In this document: positions 31,814 to 45,539 of the stretch, in pieces
Layout: each line of letters starts with the position of its first letter
Numbering within the stretch: the stretch's first letter is position 1
Translations under genes and position numbers: made by a program
Source: Stereum hirsutum FP-91666 SS1
Lineage: Eukaryota; Basidiomycota; Agaricomycetes; Russulales; Stereaceae
Direction: 5' to 3'
Assembly (NCBI RefSeq): GCF_000264905.1
Contig: NW_006763139.1
Coordinates: 835,016-899,015, forward strand
Length of the DNA: 64,000 bases
The notes under the pieces: generated by a model
The model's database searches: none
What the model was told of the DNA's origin: nothing
What the model saw: the letters and a program-made list of their open reading frames with translations, nothing else

Positions 31814-32561
31814 GGGCGACACATAGTCTACCCATGTATGAGGCGATGAGGAATGATCGAGAAGAAAAGGCGACGCAATAGTCTGCCTCATTAAACGGAA
31901 GTTTCGCCGGGAACGAGAGTCCACGAATGGAGGATGACGATCCGAAAGGTTCGATGGCGGCGGCGAGTAGCAACAAATAGCCAAGGCAACAAACGTAGGA
32001 GATTGAGGAAGAACAGGGTATAAGAAACAATAACGGCAAAAAAACTATAAAGCGAGAGAGATACGAGAGAAAAAGGAAGACAACAGAGAGACAGCAGAGG
32101 TAAAGAAAAGGTAGAAACGATAGCGAGAAAGAAACGAGTAAGACAACAAGGCACGATGAGACAAGAAGGAAGGATAAACGAGAGAAAGGGGAAGATGCAA
32201 GAGAGAGGGAAAGACGAGAGGGAGGGAGAGACCATAGAGAAGACGAGAGAGAGCAAGAGACCAGAGAGAAGACAAGGCGGTGGTGGCACAAGTTCCGAAA
32301 CTCAGTGCGGTCGTATTCAAGCTCCGCTCGAAATGCTTTCGGCGTTCTCCGGAAATGAGTGGCTTTCCCTCTGTCGTCACTCACCTCTGTCCACACCACC
32401 ACCACTCACGACCTCTTCGCTCCTCTACTCTCCTACCTCGCCGCGGGACTCTCGACATCTACACCTTCCCTCCGACCTCCTAAACGACCTAGGGCAGACT
32501 CTGCGTCGCCTTATACATCACTTTTCACCACTAACTTATTCGGGCAGACTTTGCGTCGCCC
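31814..32561. mobile_element. Inverted-repeat element of 748 bp with paired end motifs
   Basis: The left end has two units, GGGCGACACATAGTCTACCC (31814-31833) and GGCGACGCAATAGTCTGCC (31869-31887). The right end has the same two in inverted orientation (32492-32510 and 32542-32561), with 50-55-bp spacing on both sides. The interior is strongly purine-rich on the plus strand (about 32040-32275). The same motif pair lies in an intron of the TET/JBP-like gene. Confidence 0.65.
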
Positions 32562-32806
32562 TTCTACTCAACGTATCACAAGAAACGGCGACTCGCCCAC
32601 GCATTTTATACGACTTCTGTTCCATTTGCTGCTCCATCTGCTTGAGTTTGCTCGAGACCGAAATGTACGTACCAGTTTGTGCAGTGCTAAAAACAAATAA
32701 ACTAATGTTCGCTTACTGCAAAATGGACATGCGATTGTTGTAGTTCAAACACGTACGTTCATATTATCGTTTTGATGCAATTTCTCACCCTGATGTTGTC
32801 ACAGCA
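32562..32806. other. 5' flank of the gene at 32807
   Basis: Probably contains the promoter of the following gene. No motif was identified. Confidence 0.4.
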
Positions 32807-34843
32807 ATGGACGATATACAAATATCGCCAGAGAGCCCCCCGCCTTCCAACGCAGAGGAACCAATAATACACAAGGAGGTTCCCAACCTGCTTGAACACG
32901 ACTCCTTTCGTGCGTCACAATCCGTTTTACATTATAATTATGCTAAGTATGTTCGTAGGCCCGAATGGACCATTCGATGGACTTGTAGCCGCCCATTTCC
33001 CCAAAGACGACAAGTTCGTAACGTCCATAAACAGCAACTGGGTACCTTTCCTCGAGTTCAAGATCCACGACACGTTCGTTCGTGAAGACGGTTCTTACGG
33101 CGCAGACGATTTCACCAACACACCTCAGTTTCTCTCCCCAAAATATGTCCATCGCGCATGTATTCCGACCAAGCCGACCGAACACACCGACCCTTACTTT
33201 CCGTATCGCAGCCTATGGGGGCCACTACCTCGTAATCTTCTCGACCCTCGGAGTGACGAGCGCACTCCCGGTATCTCTGAAGCGATGGTCCAAATCACCG
33301 AAGACCACCTCGGCCTCCTTCAAATCGCAGCGGAGGTCATGAGATTCTTGTCGAATGACACCAAGACCTACATAAACAAACATTGCACGCAGGACCTTCC
33401 CACTCTCACATACACGATAGAACCTCTCCTCGACAAACTTAATGACTGCCTCGTACGTCTTACCACGCTCGCCGCCACGGAATGCACGACACTCTACCGT
33501 TACACCGAATTCAGACGCGCCTGGCTGGAGCTTGCGGGCCAATACAACTGGTACCACGGTTTCCGAGAACGTGTGCACAACCGCGAACTACCGCTGGATC
33601 CAACCGTCCAGCGAGTCATGGGTGCCTTTGTGGGCGAGGACCCAGCAATCATCGATAGACTCCGCCGAGCCGGCATACCCATATGGTGTATTCAAAGTTA
33701 CGGTTCCTTCAGTAACCAAAAAATTCAGGAACTCGTCAATCCTATCATACCTGTCGTCGCCACGATCGCCGAATGCCAACCCCCGATAATCATCTTCAAG
33801 GGTGATTACTTGCAGAATGAAGACCGTATGAAAGCGATCCGGAACGAATACTACAAGCGTAGCGCTACTCCGGACATGTACGAACAGCCAAAGCCACCGT
33901 CTCGCTTCCCTGTGTCTTACCAGCAGTCGACTCAGATACTCCCCAGGATGAAACCGTCCTTACCATGTAAGTTTGCACTCATTACATTATTATCTAAACA
34001 CTAATGATTTACCCAGCTAATCGCCCGTCAAATCTCGACCGAAACGAATTCGTGGAGCCCGACAGTCCGATCGCGCCGCCTGCTATCCCAGTGTGGCGTA
34101 ACAGCTTCAAGGATTTGGATCATCTCATGCCACACACCAAAACCTCGGCGACTTGGCAGGCCGATAGACGATATGTTGTGCCAAAACCGCAATTGTTCTA
34201 CAGGATCTCTCAGGAGAAACAATATCGCTGGTTACGGATATGGGCTGCTATTGCTGACGCGTGGATCGACGCAATTGCGAATGGACTCCACAACGGTCGT
34301 ATGCTGAGCAGTCAAGAATGGCGGGACCTCCTGAGCTACGACGGTCGAACGTCCACTGATTTCGTACGAACACGAACCGAAGACAGTCTCAATGCCGTCC
34401 TACACGAACTCGAAATCCGCCTTCGATTGACACGCCGGCCCGAACCAAATTGGAAAGGCATCGCTCAGGCCGTCAAAACAGAGGAGAGTAGAGGGAAGTT
34501 GGTTCCGGAGAAGGTTCGATGGATTCTATGGAAGTTATGCGAAATCAACTTCAAATACGAACTCTTATCCATCGATCGTCGCCTCTGTCAACCAGCCATT
34601 CGACCACGAGATATGACGGACGAAGAGTGGATGTCGAATCGAGAGTCGAAAGTGTTGCGGTGCTTCTATGGATCAACCCTCGGACGAGTACACATATTCA
34701 CGGCGGACCCTCGCTTCGCTCGTAAAGGCCTAGCAAGCCCGGAGTGGAAAGAATGTCGTCCGTTCGTTCGAGCATTTTGGTCTTTAATGAAGGATTGGGA
34801 TATCGAGAAACCGGCGGCGTTGGACATCCAGGCGTACATGTAG
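32807..34843 (+). CDS. Hypothetical protein of a mushroom-wide family, three exons, 645 aa
   Basis: Start ATG at 32807 (MDDIQISPESPPPSNAEE). Introns 32910-32958 and 33967-34016 are GT-AG and keep the frame. Segments include RPNGPFDGLVAAHFPKDDK, GISEAMVQITEDHLGLLQ, YTEFRRAWLELAGQYNWY, RRAGIPIWCIQSYGSF, SPIAPPAIPVWRNSF, KVRWILWKLCEINFKYELL and a terminal WSLMKDWDIEKPAALDIQ. I recall the pattern (a central RxAWLEL segment, IWELYELNFRFELLALDRR-like and KPASLD-like ends) from many Agaricomycetes hypothetical proteins. No catalytic motif or membrane segment is evident, so I assign no function. No lesion is seen. It ends just before a non-autonomous element. Confidence 0.8.
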
Positions 34844-34846
34844 AAA

Positions 34847-37800
34847 CATTACAATGTGAGCTGGGATCTCCGTGCACTGACATTGTAATGTGAGCCAGAA
34901 CCTCTGGCTGCTTCTCAGGCGCTATTCTCATGGGATCACATTATAATGTGGCTTCCATGCTTCTATTGCATACCGTCCGCTTTTGGATTACTACTTTATT
35001 GATTATTGATTCGGCCTTCCTTTTCTTGCCTTATCCTAGGGTTTCAGCCTAATTGGGATGTGGCACTGGCTACTACTGGAATTCTCCCTGCTCCCTGCCC
35101 CTGCTCTTACCCTGCTCCCTTCCTATTACACTTCATTTTGAGCATACCAGTAGAACATAATAAGTTTTATGAGCATGCACAGAGCAAATCTTGAACATAA
35201 GTATCCTGCCTTAAAAGCCCTGCATACATTTCGAAAAATTAGCTGTTTTGTGTGGCCCAAATGTGGCCCAACTCCTCTGCCCTGCTCCTGCTCCTGCTCT
35301 TGCTCTGGCAGTAGGATACTTTATATTATGTATGTTTTGATATACTAATATGAGATAGATATCAGTGTAGAACTGCTACTATGTACTGTCCCTCCTAGAA
35401 GTCTGAACAAAGTTCGGTTTTTTTGTGGCCCAGGTGTGGCCCACCTCCTTCCTACTCCTGCATTTTTCTGAAACAGATACACATCATCATATATACATAT
35501 ACTGCCTCAGAATAGTCATAACTTCGTTCCTGAACACCTTTATCAGCTTTTCTCAGATTTAGAATGACCAAAAAAGTATTTTCAGGGGTGTGGCACTAGG
35601 GGTACTTCAGTTCCCTGCCTCAAAATATATTACAGTACAGGCATACAAGTGTCAAACTTGATTTATTGGAGAGTAATATATGAGAACCCAAGACCAACAC
35701 AGATATAGAGCAGTGCCAGAGCATGAACAAGCAGGACATGCTGATGTGGCCCACATTACACTATACAGAAATTCGATAAAAATCGGATTTGAATAAAGAA
35801 AGAGAGTTTAGACTCAGATATGCATGATAATAGTGTACTAATCTTACATTGGGGCATCTACAATAGTAAGAACAGAGAGAGAATCTAAGGAAAATGAAGC
35901 TGCACAACCCCTAGTATCCTCTGTGCCACAGCTGCTTCCAGCCATTAATTGCGGGAAAAATACGGAAAATGCCGGAAACACCTTCCAATTTTGGTAGGTT
36001 GAGCGTCCGGGATGCCACAGCAGGGCCACAATCGCCCAGATGTTGAGTCGATGTAAATACATTGAGCTGCAATAAAATACTGGAAAAAACAGAATTATAA
36101 TTAGAATAAGAGCCCCTGAAAACCTACGAAAAGTTTGAGCAAAAAGGAGTGCTCTGAGGGTTTGAACCGAGAAGTGCCCTGCAAACCTGAGTTTGAAAGC
36201 ATTTAGTGGCTTGAAATCGTCTCAACTTCTTCGGCTTCTCCTTCTTTTCAGCCACCATGTCCCTTCCTTCATCTCCTTTCCCTTTGAGAGTACTCAGAGC
36301 CGAACTGGAAAACCTCGCCATGGTTTCTAAGATTGTGCACTGCAGGAAATTAGGGACTGGAGCTCTCAAGGTTCTGGGCTGGCTGTTGAGGTGTAGCTGT
36401 GGCCTTCAGCCCAGCACCCTTGCCTTTTCTTCAGTCTTCACTCCTCTCTCTCACTCTCAGTACTTCAGCAACATCCTCAAGCATATTCCTCAAGTATATC
36501 TTCGAGTTTTTGAAGCTTGAACAGCTTCAGAATTGGCTAGAATGTTCAGGTAAGCCTATGTGCCTGAAAACCAACATGCCCTCCTCCCCCTTTTCCTACA
36601 CTTCTCCTCCTCTCTCTACCTACCCAAATCATATCTAACATCTCTTTCCCACTCATCAACTATATTCCTAGGAAGTTTGGGCCAGTTTGGTCCAGTGATT
36701 GAGTCTGGGTGGCAATATGGTCTGTGGCCCAGCCTACCCCCATATATTTTCGCTTTTTTACCTTTTCTGGAGATGATGTAGAGATTTCTGGTGGATTGGG
36801 CAGGACTATTAAGGTGAGTAGTTATGTTTCTAACACAATTTTCGCTTCTGAGAGACCTAGAGCTTGTGCTATAGGTTCATCTTGGTGCCACATCACCCCC
36901 ACCCTTCCCCACCCTCTCCTCATCCACCCAGCCCTTCTACTACCCCAAACAACCTCTGTACCAACCTCTCCATACACCCTCTACCCACTCTACCTGTCCC
37001 CATCTATTTCTCTCCACTGGTTCCTCCAAATCAGCCCACTGTCCTACCACCTCATCAAGCCCAACACCCAGCCCAGCTCTTCCTAGGCCTCTGGCTCGGG
37101 TTTTTTGTGTCTGGGAGGTATCTATGGACATGTTAGAGTTTGGCCATGGTAAGATTTCGCCTATTTATCCATCCTTTCTATTTCTATGGCCACCCTTCCC
37201 TCCTACTCCCTCCTGCCTCCTCCTACCCCTCTAGAACAGCAGGAACCTTTGATCCTGCTCCCTTTTCTGCTCCAACTTGTATCTATCATGTTCTTCTACA
37301 TGCACAATCTCTGTATGCCTATGTAGCTGTCCTGTATAATTCCCCAGAGCATGTAGTATGTAATTAGGGGGAAAATGCGAAATATATTCATGTTTCATTT
37401 ATTTCTTTGGATTTCCTGGTGTGATCAGAGCCTGTGTGAATAAGATACATCTATATGAGGCTCAACAGCTCATATCTGACTTGGCTTGGGTGAAAAAACA
37501 AGTACAGAACCAGGGGAAAGGGAGGGCCACACTTGGGCCACAAAATACGCAAAAATCGAAATAAATTCGTACAAACCCTATCTTGGACTCTAATATGAAT
37601 GCATTGAGTAGATATATACTCTACTTAGGTGTACTATATACATATGTAGGACAGAAGTAGTAAAATAATAAATGAGGAGGAAGGGAAGGGCTGGGCTGCA
37701 GGAGCCAGTGGCACAGGCCAAGGCCGAACAGGAAACCCAAGTCTAGGGCAAGGGAAGTCAAAAAGGCCAGGCTACTAATGATAAATCATGGGGAATCATC

Positions 37801-37962
37801 CAAATTAGGAGATGCCCAGATCAATATGCTGTTCTGACGGCTTCCCTAGCTGAGTAAGCATGAGAAGCAAAGAAGCACTGCCAGGTGACAGCGGACAGTT
37901 TGGGCTGGAATTACAATGTTGATGGACGGGACTTCCGGCTTCACATTGTAATTCCAGTGCAC
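34847..37962. mobile_element. Candidate non-autonomous element, about 3.1 kb, with hairpin-bearing ends
   Basis: The left end near 34847-34900 contains CATTACAATGTGAGC and CATTGTAATGTGAGCC around GTGCACTG. The right end (37908-37962) contains GGAATTACAATGTT and CATTGTAATTCC next to AGTGCAC. Read inverted, the two share GTGCACTG followed by an AATGTGA(A)GCC block. Subterminal parts also pair: GTGGCCCAAATGTGGCCC near 35255 on the left and its inverted counterpart near 37525. GTGGCCCA recurs at about 35430, 35745 and 36722. The inside is non-coding apart from short open stretches (for example 36257-36520). Borders are approximate and no target duplication was fixed. Confidence 0.5.
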
Positions 37963-38612
37963 GCTGTGGTGGGACATCACGCTCGAGGAATGGTTGAAGC
38001 TGAAGGAGGAGGACTTCATGGCTACGGAGCGCACCATTGTCGTATTCTATTGTAAAACCTTTTATGATTCTTTTTGTCGCTTGCCAACGGTACCCCGCAC
38101 ACTACTCGAGAGCGATACGAGTCATTTCTGATCGGTGAATAGTTGATCGCGAGCTTTCTCGCACATCTTCCCGCATGGTCTCTTGGTAAGTAACATATAA
38201 CTGCTAATCAATCACTCAACTCACCTCATGATTGTATAGGTTCACGCAATATCGCATATTTTTTGATTGGACAATGTGTTACGAATATCGCCGTGTATGT
38301 TTACGTAGTCGTGCAGTACTTGTAGTTTTAGATATTTTTCACATGCTCAGTATATCTTGCGTTGCAAAAGGAGAGATAAGAGTATACGGTTTGATGATCG
38401 TAGGATAAGCAAGAATATGAGGTGAGTTGTAGATGTATTTGGCGTTGCCACACTCGTTGAGTGCCACAAGTTCGCGTACTGTCACACGGTGTTATGTCAC
38501 AGCCACAATGACCGTCGAAATCACCATCTACGTTGTCTATCCCCTCCATCTTTCAACACACGTACATCGCCTCTACTCGTCAACGCACCTCTTGTCTGAT
38601 ACATTCACCGCG
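37963..38612. other. 5' flank of the gene at 38613
   Basis: Short open frames only; probably upstream regulatory sequence. Confidence 0.4.
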
Positions 38613-40549
38613 ATGTCTCACCCAACAGTATCCTCGAACCCTCGCCCCAGCAACAATTGGAACCAGAAGACACTCGACGCGAATTCCAAAATAACCGAGG
38701 AAATCAATACCGCGCGCGAGCTTCAACAAAACATGCGACCTCAGATGAAAGCCATTGTCGGTATTCCTTATCTGAGTGGCGCGATCAGTTTCAACGGCGA
38801 TTTGGCGAAATGGGTAGAGAAGAACACATCCCCGAACGACCAAGAGAACTCGTTCTTAAAGGTAAATGCACGAACAACTGAACGAGAGCGACACTAATGT
38901 AATTGCAGTGGCAAGCGGATATCCTGGATGATTGGGACACCTCGACGTTGTACAACGCAACCAACAGCACGGCCATGACGTGGGCCGTCCTCGGTCTAAC
39001 AGACCAGATGGACTGTCAACCGGAGGACGTGTATCTTCATGCCAGTGCAGCCACCTACAACCGATTCGCGCGGGTCTTCTGGCAACACATACTATTTGAT
39101 TTATTAGCACACATGTCTGGAATCTCGGGGGATCAACCACGAAAGATCATTTCCAACACTACCGGTCTTTGCAAAGTCGCAGAGGTCAAAGGAGCGAAAG
39201 CTGTAAGTAGACATAATGTCATCACTGATTATTTAACTTACATCACGCAGATTTTCGACTTCTTAGATAACTGGGCCACAAATATCCAAACAGTATTCGA
39301 AACAATATGCACAAGACGCCCGAGGTCTTTCATCAATTGATGCATCACCGGTTATCAATACGACCAGCCCTAATCAATCTCAAGAACAAACAGTGATTCA
39401 GACTACTGCGTCGAATCTACTCCTCATGCCGACTCAAAACCAAAGCAGTGAAACCCAGACTACTGCGTCGGGCCAGCTTCACTTTCCAAGAACGACCACA
39501 GCTCATGGATCCTCAGATGTCATTCAAGAGACATTTGCACCATTTATGTCCCAGATACCCACTCGCGATCTGTATCGCTCAATTCCACGTGATGTCACTC
39601 GAGCAAGCCGTATCATATTCGACCTTCTCGAGTCGGTCGACATTCGGGAGAAGAAGCTGGCATGGCCGCACACCCTCAACAATTTCGCACTCGCAGGTGC
39701 AACATTATCATGGCTCCTCAATGTAAGCTATCAGTATATTTTCGCTTCACACGATACTTATCCGTGAATCAGAGTCCCATTCTATGCGAAAGTGCGATTG
39801 ACATCAACAATAGTCTGCAACAGTAAGCATTGTTATACTAACATACTACAAATAATACACACAATACCCTCATAATTTTAGGAACCTTCGACTCATACCG
39901 GAAAGAAACAACGAAGAAGGCATCAAATTAATTGCAAGATCACAGCAAAATATGTTACAGCCCCTTCTAATCGCTCTCCACATATCGCCCCTTCTACTTA
40001 TGGCCTCTCACTCTATGCTTATTTCGAATCGGATGTCATATCAGAATATGTTCGCGGTAAGTAAAATTGCACAACAAGTAGCGAACATACAATTAATATC
40101 CAAAATAGATCCGCATAGCCATGGGGAATATCAACAAACCATTTCCCATTGAATTGATCGAGCGCAGCATATGGCGCGCTGTCATCGAGATTGCCGTCGG
40201 TGTTGATGTTCAGACAGCCGTGTTAAAGATCGTGAACGATTGGGAGTCACCAGAGATGAGGACAGCACTCGCGAACGACGACCGTGCCCCAATGTGGTTC
40301 AGGAATTTGAGAGGTACATCAACGGTTTAGTTATATCTGTGTTTGATATTAATATATTACAAAGACCCGAACGTTCAGTCTGCTTCGACCGAGAATCCGC
40401 CAGAGAATCAAGCTTCAAATGCAACACCCAATGATTCTGATTCGGATGAAGCTGACACAAATAACGTCACAACAGAAGACTTGGGGGGAGAGGCCATTAC
40501 TGCATGCAGTATGGCAGGCACGATACCTGTTTTTTTTGCCTTTATATAA
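38613..40549 (+). CDS. Unrecognised protein, seven exons, 528 aa
   Basis: Exons are 38613-38861, 38909-39202, 39294-39722, 39773-39822, 39882-40056, 40109-40313 and 40365-40549. All introns are GT-AG (47-91 bp) and the phases agree, which is good evidence for an active gene. The protein begins MSHPTVSSNPRPSNNWNQK. It has ISFNGDLAKWVEKNTSPND and DILDDWDTSTLYNATN, then a Ser/Thr/Gln-rich linker with a repeated QTTAS (VIQTTASNLL and TQTTASGQL). Next come SIPRDVTRASRIIFDLLE and a hydrophobic LLIALHISPLLLMASHSML stretch, and it ends in an acidic tail (DSDSDEADTNN). I recognise no domain. The last exon could end differently if a further intron exists. Confidence 0.7.
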
Positions 40550-40689
40550 GGTATATTCACTTTATTACCAATTAGTAGGATTCCTGTATTATAGGCTTCT
40601 ATTGAGACAGTGACCGGAGGAGATGATTGTCAGGAAGAGGAACAGATCTGGGTTAAGGGCAAAGGGCGGTTACGTCAGACGTGATGGCG

Positions 40690-41430
40690 AACTTTGAAAA
40701 TGGATGATGTCACACGTCGGACGTGTTCAACTCTGCCACTGCGACCCAGTGCTGGACTCTCTATCCTGGGCTCTCAAAGATAAGTCCTGGTTCTATTCCT
40801 TGATTTTAGAATGTGACTTACTTTCCCTCAACGAGCTCCTGTAATGTCCAGGCTTGAATAGAGATTCAAGAGTGGACGCGCGTTCTGGTGCAGGTGTGAT
40901 AGCTATCACAGGTGCGATCGGCCGTGTTCTAAGAAGCCTTGCTTCTAGGTCAAAAGTCTGGTGTAGTGGCGATTCTACACAGACAAAGGTTCTTGATGTC
41001 GATAAGGGAAGCTAGTCCTGCTGAAAGGACTAGTTCAAGTACGAGCAGATAGACGAGGTAAATCAGAGATGAATAGGTTAAAGAACTCCCCTCTACTAGG
41101 GTCGTCCTTATATAGTACATACATGCGCAGCCGCAGGAGGCTATGAAACTAATAAGTAAGTCAGACCGAGTCGTGCTAGTACTGCGCCCCAGTCCGTAGT
41201 CGATGCGGAAACCTATACACAATAAATATAGTACAAGCCTATGCAAGGCTATGAAGCACAGTCCGAGGCTATGAGAAACGAGGTAGTCCGTAGTCGAGAA
41301 TACAAAGGAGTCGAGACACGGCTACAGGTCCATGGAATGTTCATCAACCGGCCATATGAGTGGATGATGTATATGTAGTTAAATAAAAGGAACCTGAGAC
41401 TGCACATCCGTGTCTCCTACGGTATCAGAC
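40690..41430 (+). other. Possible LTR-like remnant followed by a tRNA-primer-like site
   Basis: At 41420-41435 the plus strand reads CGGTATCAGACATG, similar to the classical Copia primer site (TGGTATCAGAGC). The preceding 700 bp has LTR-like features, including internal repeats such as AGTCCGTAGTCGA near 41190 and 41283. No TG start, CA end or target duplication could be fixed, and no retroelement protein follows. Confidence 0.3.
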
Positions 41431-42047
41431 ATGTCGAGAAGAAAAGAGACGAAAAATATAGTCCATAACAGCTCCAAGATCACATACTACCAAGAAGTCA
41501 AGTAGCATGCCGGGCTCTGCCAGTACCAGGGACCCTAAGTGGTCATTCACAGGTTTCTGAAGCTTTGTTAGACTTGGTTATCCACGTCCCCATATGGTGG
41601 CCGTGATTTTTGTATTTTTGTTTGTATATTAAGATATACAACACAGAATGTGTGCTATGTGAACCCTAACAGTTCATGGTAAGGCTTGTGACTGCCGGTG
41701 AGCATATGCAGAGCCACACATGCCACACAATCCACACATAGCCATGTATGCTACACAAACCTCATGTTAATTTATTGACTAAACATGGCTCGCATTATAT
41801 GACATAGAGGGTACCTCCATTCATTGCGCAGCCATGGACAGGCACACTGCGTACAAACTATGCCACAAGCTGTGGCCTCAGTGCAAGGCGATGCAAACAG
41901 GCCACAATCAATATCTAGGATCACGGCCGGCATGCATCGGGCCGCATCTTCAACCAGCCTTGAAGCGCCACACAAAGAAAGGTAAATTTCTGTGATGTTG
42001 GATCAACACCTCATTTTCGTATCACATCGCTGACAGTTCAAGCAGGA
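41431..42047. other. Non-coding stretch, nothing recognised
   Basis: No conserved coding segment. It includes near-repeats of CCACACA around 41710-41760. Confidence 0.4.
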
Positions 42048-42299
42048 GGATTCTCCTATCATCATGAGCAATCGCACAGGCGTACCAAGGACAACATCAT
42101 CACTGTTGTCATGAACAATCTTGGAACTGACGTCCCAGATGCAATCAATTGGGTCGAGAATCACTACAATCAGTTGATGATGAAATTCATCGAAAAACAC
42201 AACAAGGTACCAAGACGGAGGGAGCCTACCGATTCGCAGGTCATGAATTACATCAAGAGCTTTGACGGATGGGTCTGGGTGAATGCAGGCACTACATAG
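42048..42299 (+). pseudogene. C-terminal relic of a sesquiterpene synthase
   Basis: The open stretch reads FSYHHEQSHRRTKDNIITVV, NNLGTDVPDAINWVENHYNQ, FIEKHNKVPRRREPTDSQV and SFDGWVWVNAG. This fits the end of fungal class I terpene synthases: SYHHEQ lies where the NSE-type metal-binding motif (NDxxSYxxE) occurs, followed by a helix bundle and a WVRAN-type end. The Asp-rich D(D/E)xxD motif and the first two thirds of the protein are not present nearby. A stop follows NAGTT. This is a gene fragment. Confidence 0.6.
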
Positions 42300-43189
42300 G
42301 AGACGAGGGCCCGGAAATCACAGAGAAGTCTCACTGGGTGTGGGCTATACCCAAGGAATGGGTTTGATAGGAATTCTGTACAGGGAAATTCACGGACTAG
42401 ATGGTATATAACCGATATAAAGGCCAAAGCACATACACATTTTACTACACATACACCGAGTGTCGGACTAATGATTGAGAATGATATCATTCCCACCTTG
42501 AAATGCAAGGGGGTCATGGGAGCGAAGCGACCGCTACAGGGGTACCGTGCAAAGCACCTGCCTGTAAAGGGAAATGACTGGGAACTTACTACTATATATA
42601 GTAATTTTATTACATAGGTAGTTAGGGTGCCCGTCCTCACTGGGACTGGCTTATGGAAGCGAGGAAAAATTGTAAAAAAGAAATGTCAGAATATTCAAAG
42701 CAGATATTCTCAGATATTCACAAAACCTTTCCCCCCAGATCAATTTTGAACTTTGAGATTCTGGAAAAATCAGGACAATTCACCATGCCCAATAAGAGGT
42801 CGGAACTTGACCTCGTGTATTTTGGCGTCACTTTACAACCCCCTTGTTGAAGTGAGTTGTACACAACCAGAACACGACATTATGTGATCAAGAATGTCGT
42901 CTTCAACAACGAAGAGGAATGGCATTAACGGAAGCCTTCATAAAAATAATGAGGTAACCCATAACAGTGCATCTAAATAATCGTCATCGAGGCCAACAGC
43001 CACTCAACACTGAGGCCGAGTGAACCACATACAACATTATAGGGACAGGCATGCGAAGCGAGCAGTAGGCAACGAGCAAATCTGCCTTGAGGATCTAGTC
43101 CACGGAGCAGGCACAGTGCAGAGGGGGACAAGCAGACAGTAGGCGGGAGAAGCCTCATGTAGAAGCAGTCTGAAGTCATCCTGATGCGC
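42300..43189. other. Non-coding stretch, nothing recognised
   Basis: Short open frames only. The last 200 bp flank the end of the DBP2-like pseudogene. Confidence 0.4.
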
Positions 43190-45487
<2,298 letters not shown>

Positions 45488-45539
45488 CTAACCCATGACA
45501 ACATTCGAACCTCTCGTGAAGCCTTTGGAGTGGCGATGG

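Noticed and set aside
31740..32405. Long hydrophobic Leu/Ser-rich minus-strand frame
   Set aside because: It comes from the purine-rich tract of an inverted-repeat element; the composition is low-complexity and no gene structure fits.
40690..41430. Full Copia LTR with primer site
   Set aside because: Kept only as a weak feature, because neither LTR end, target duplication nor any retroelement protein could be found.
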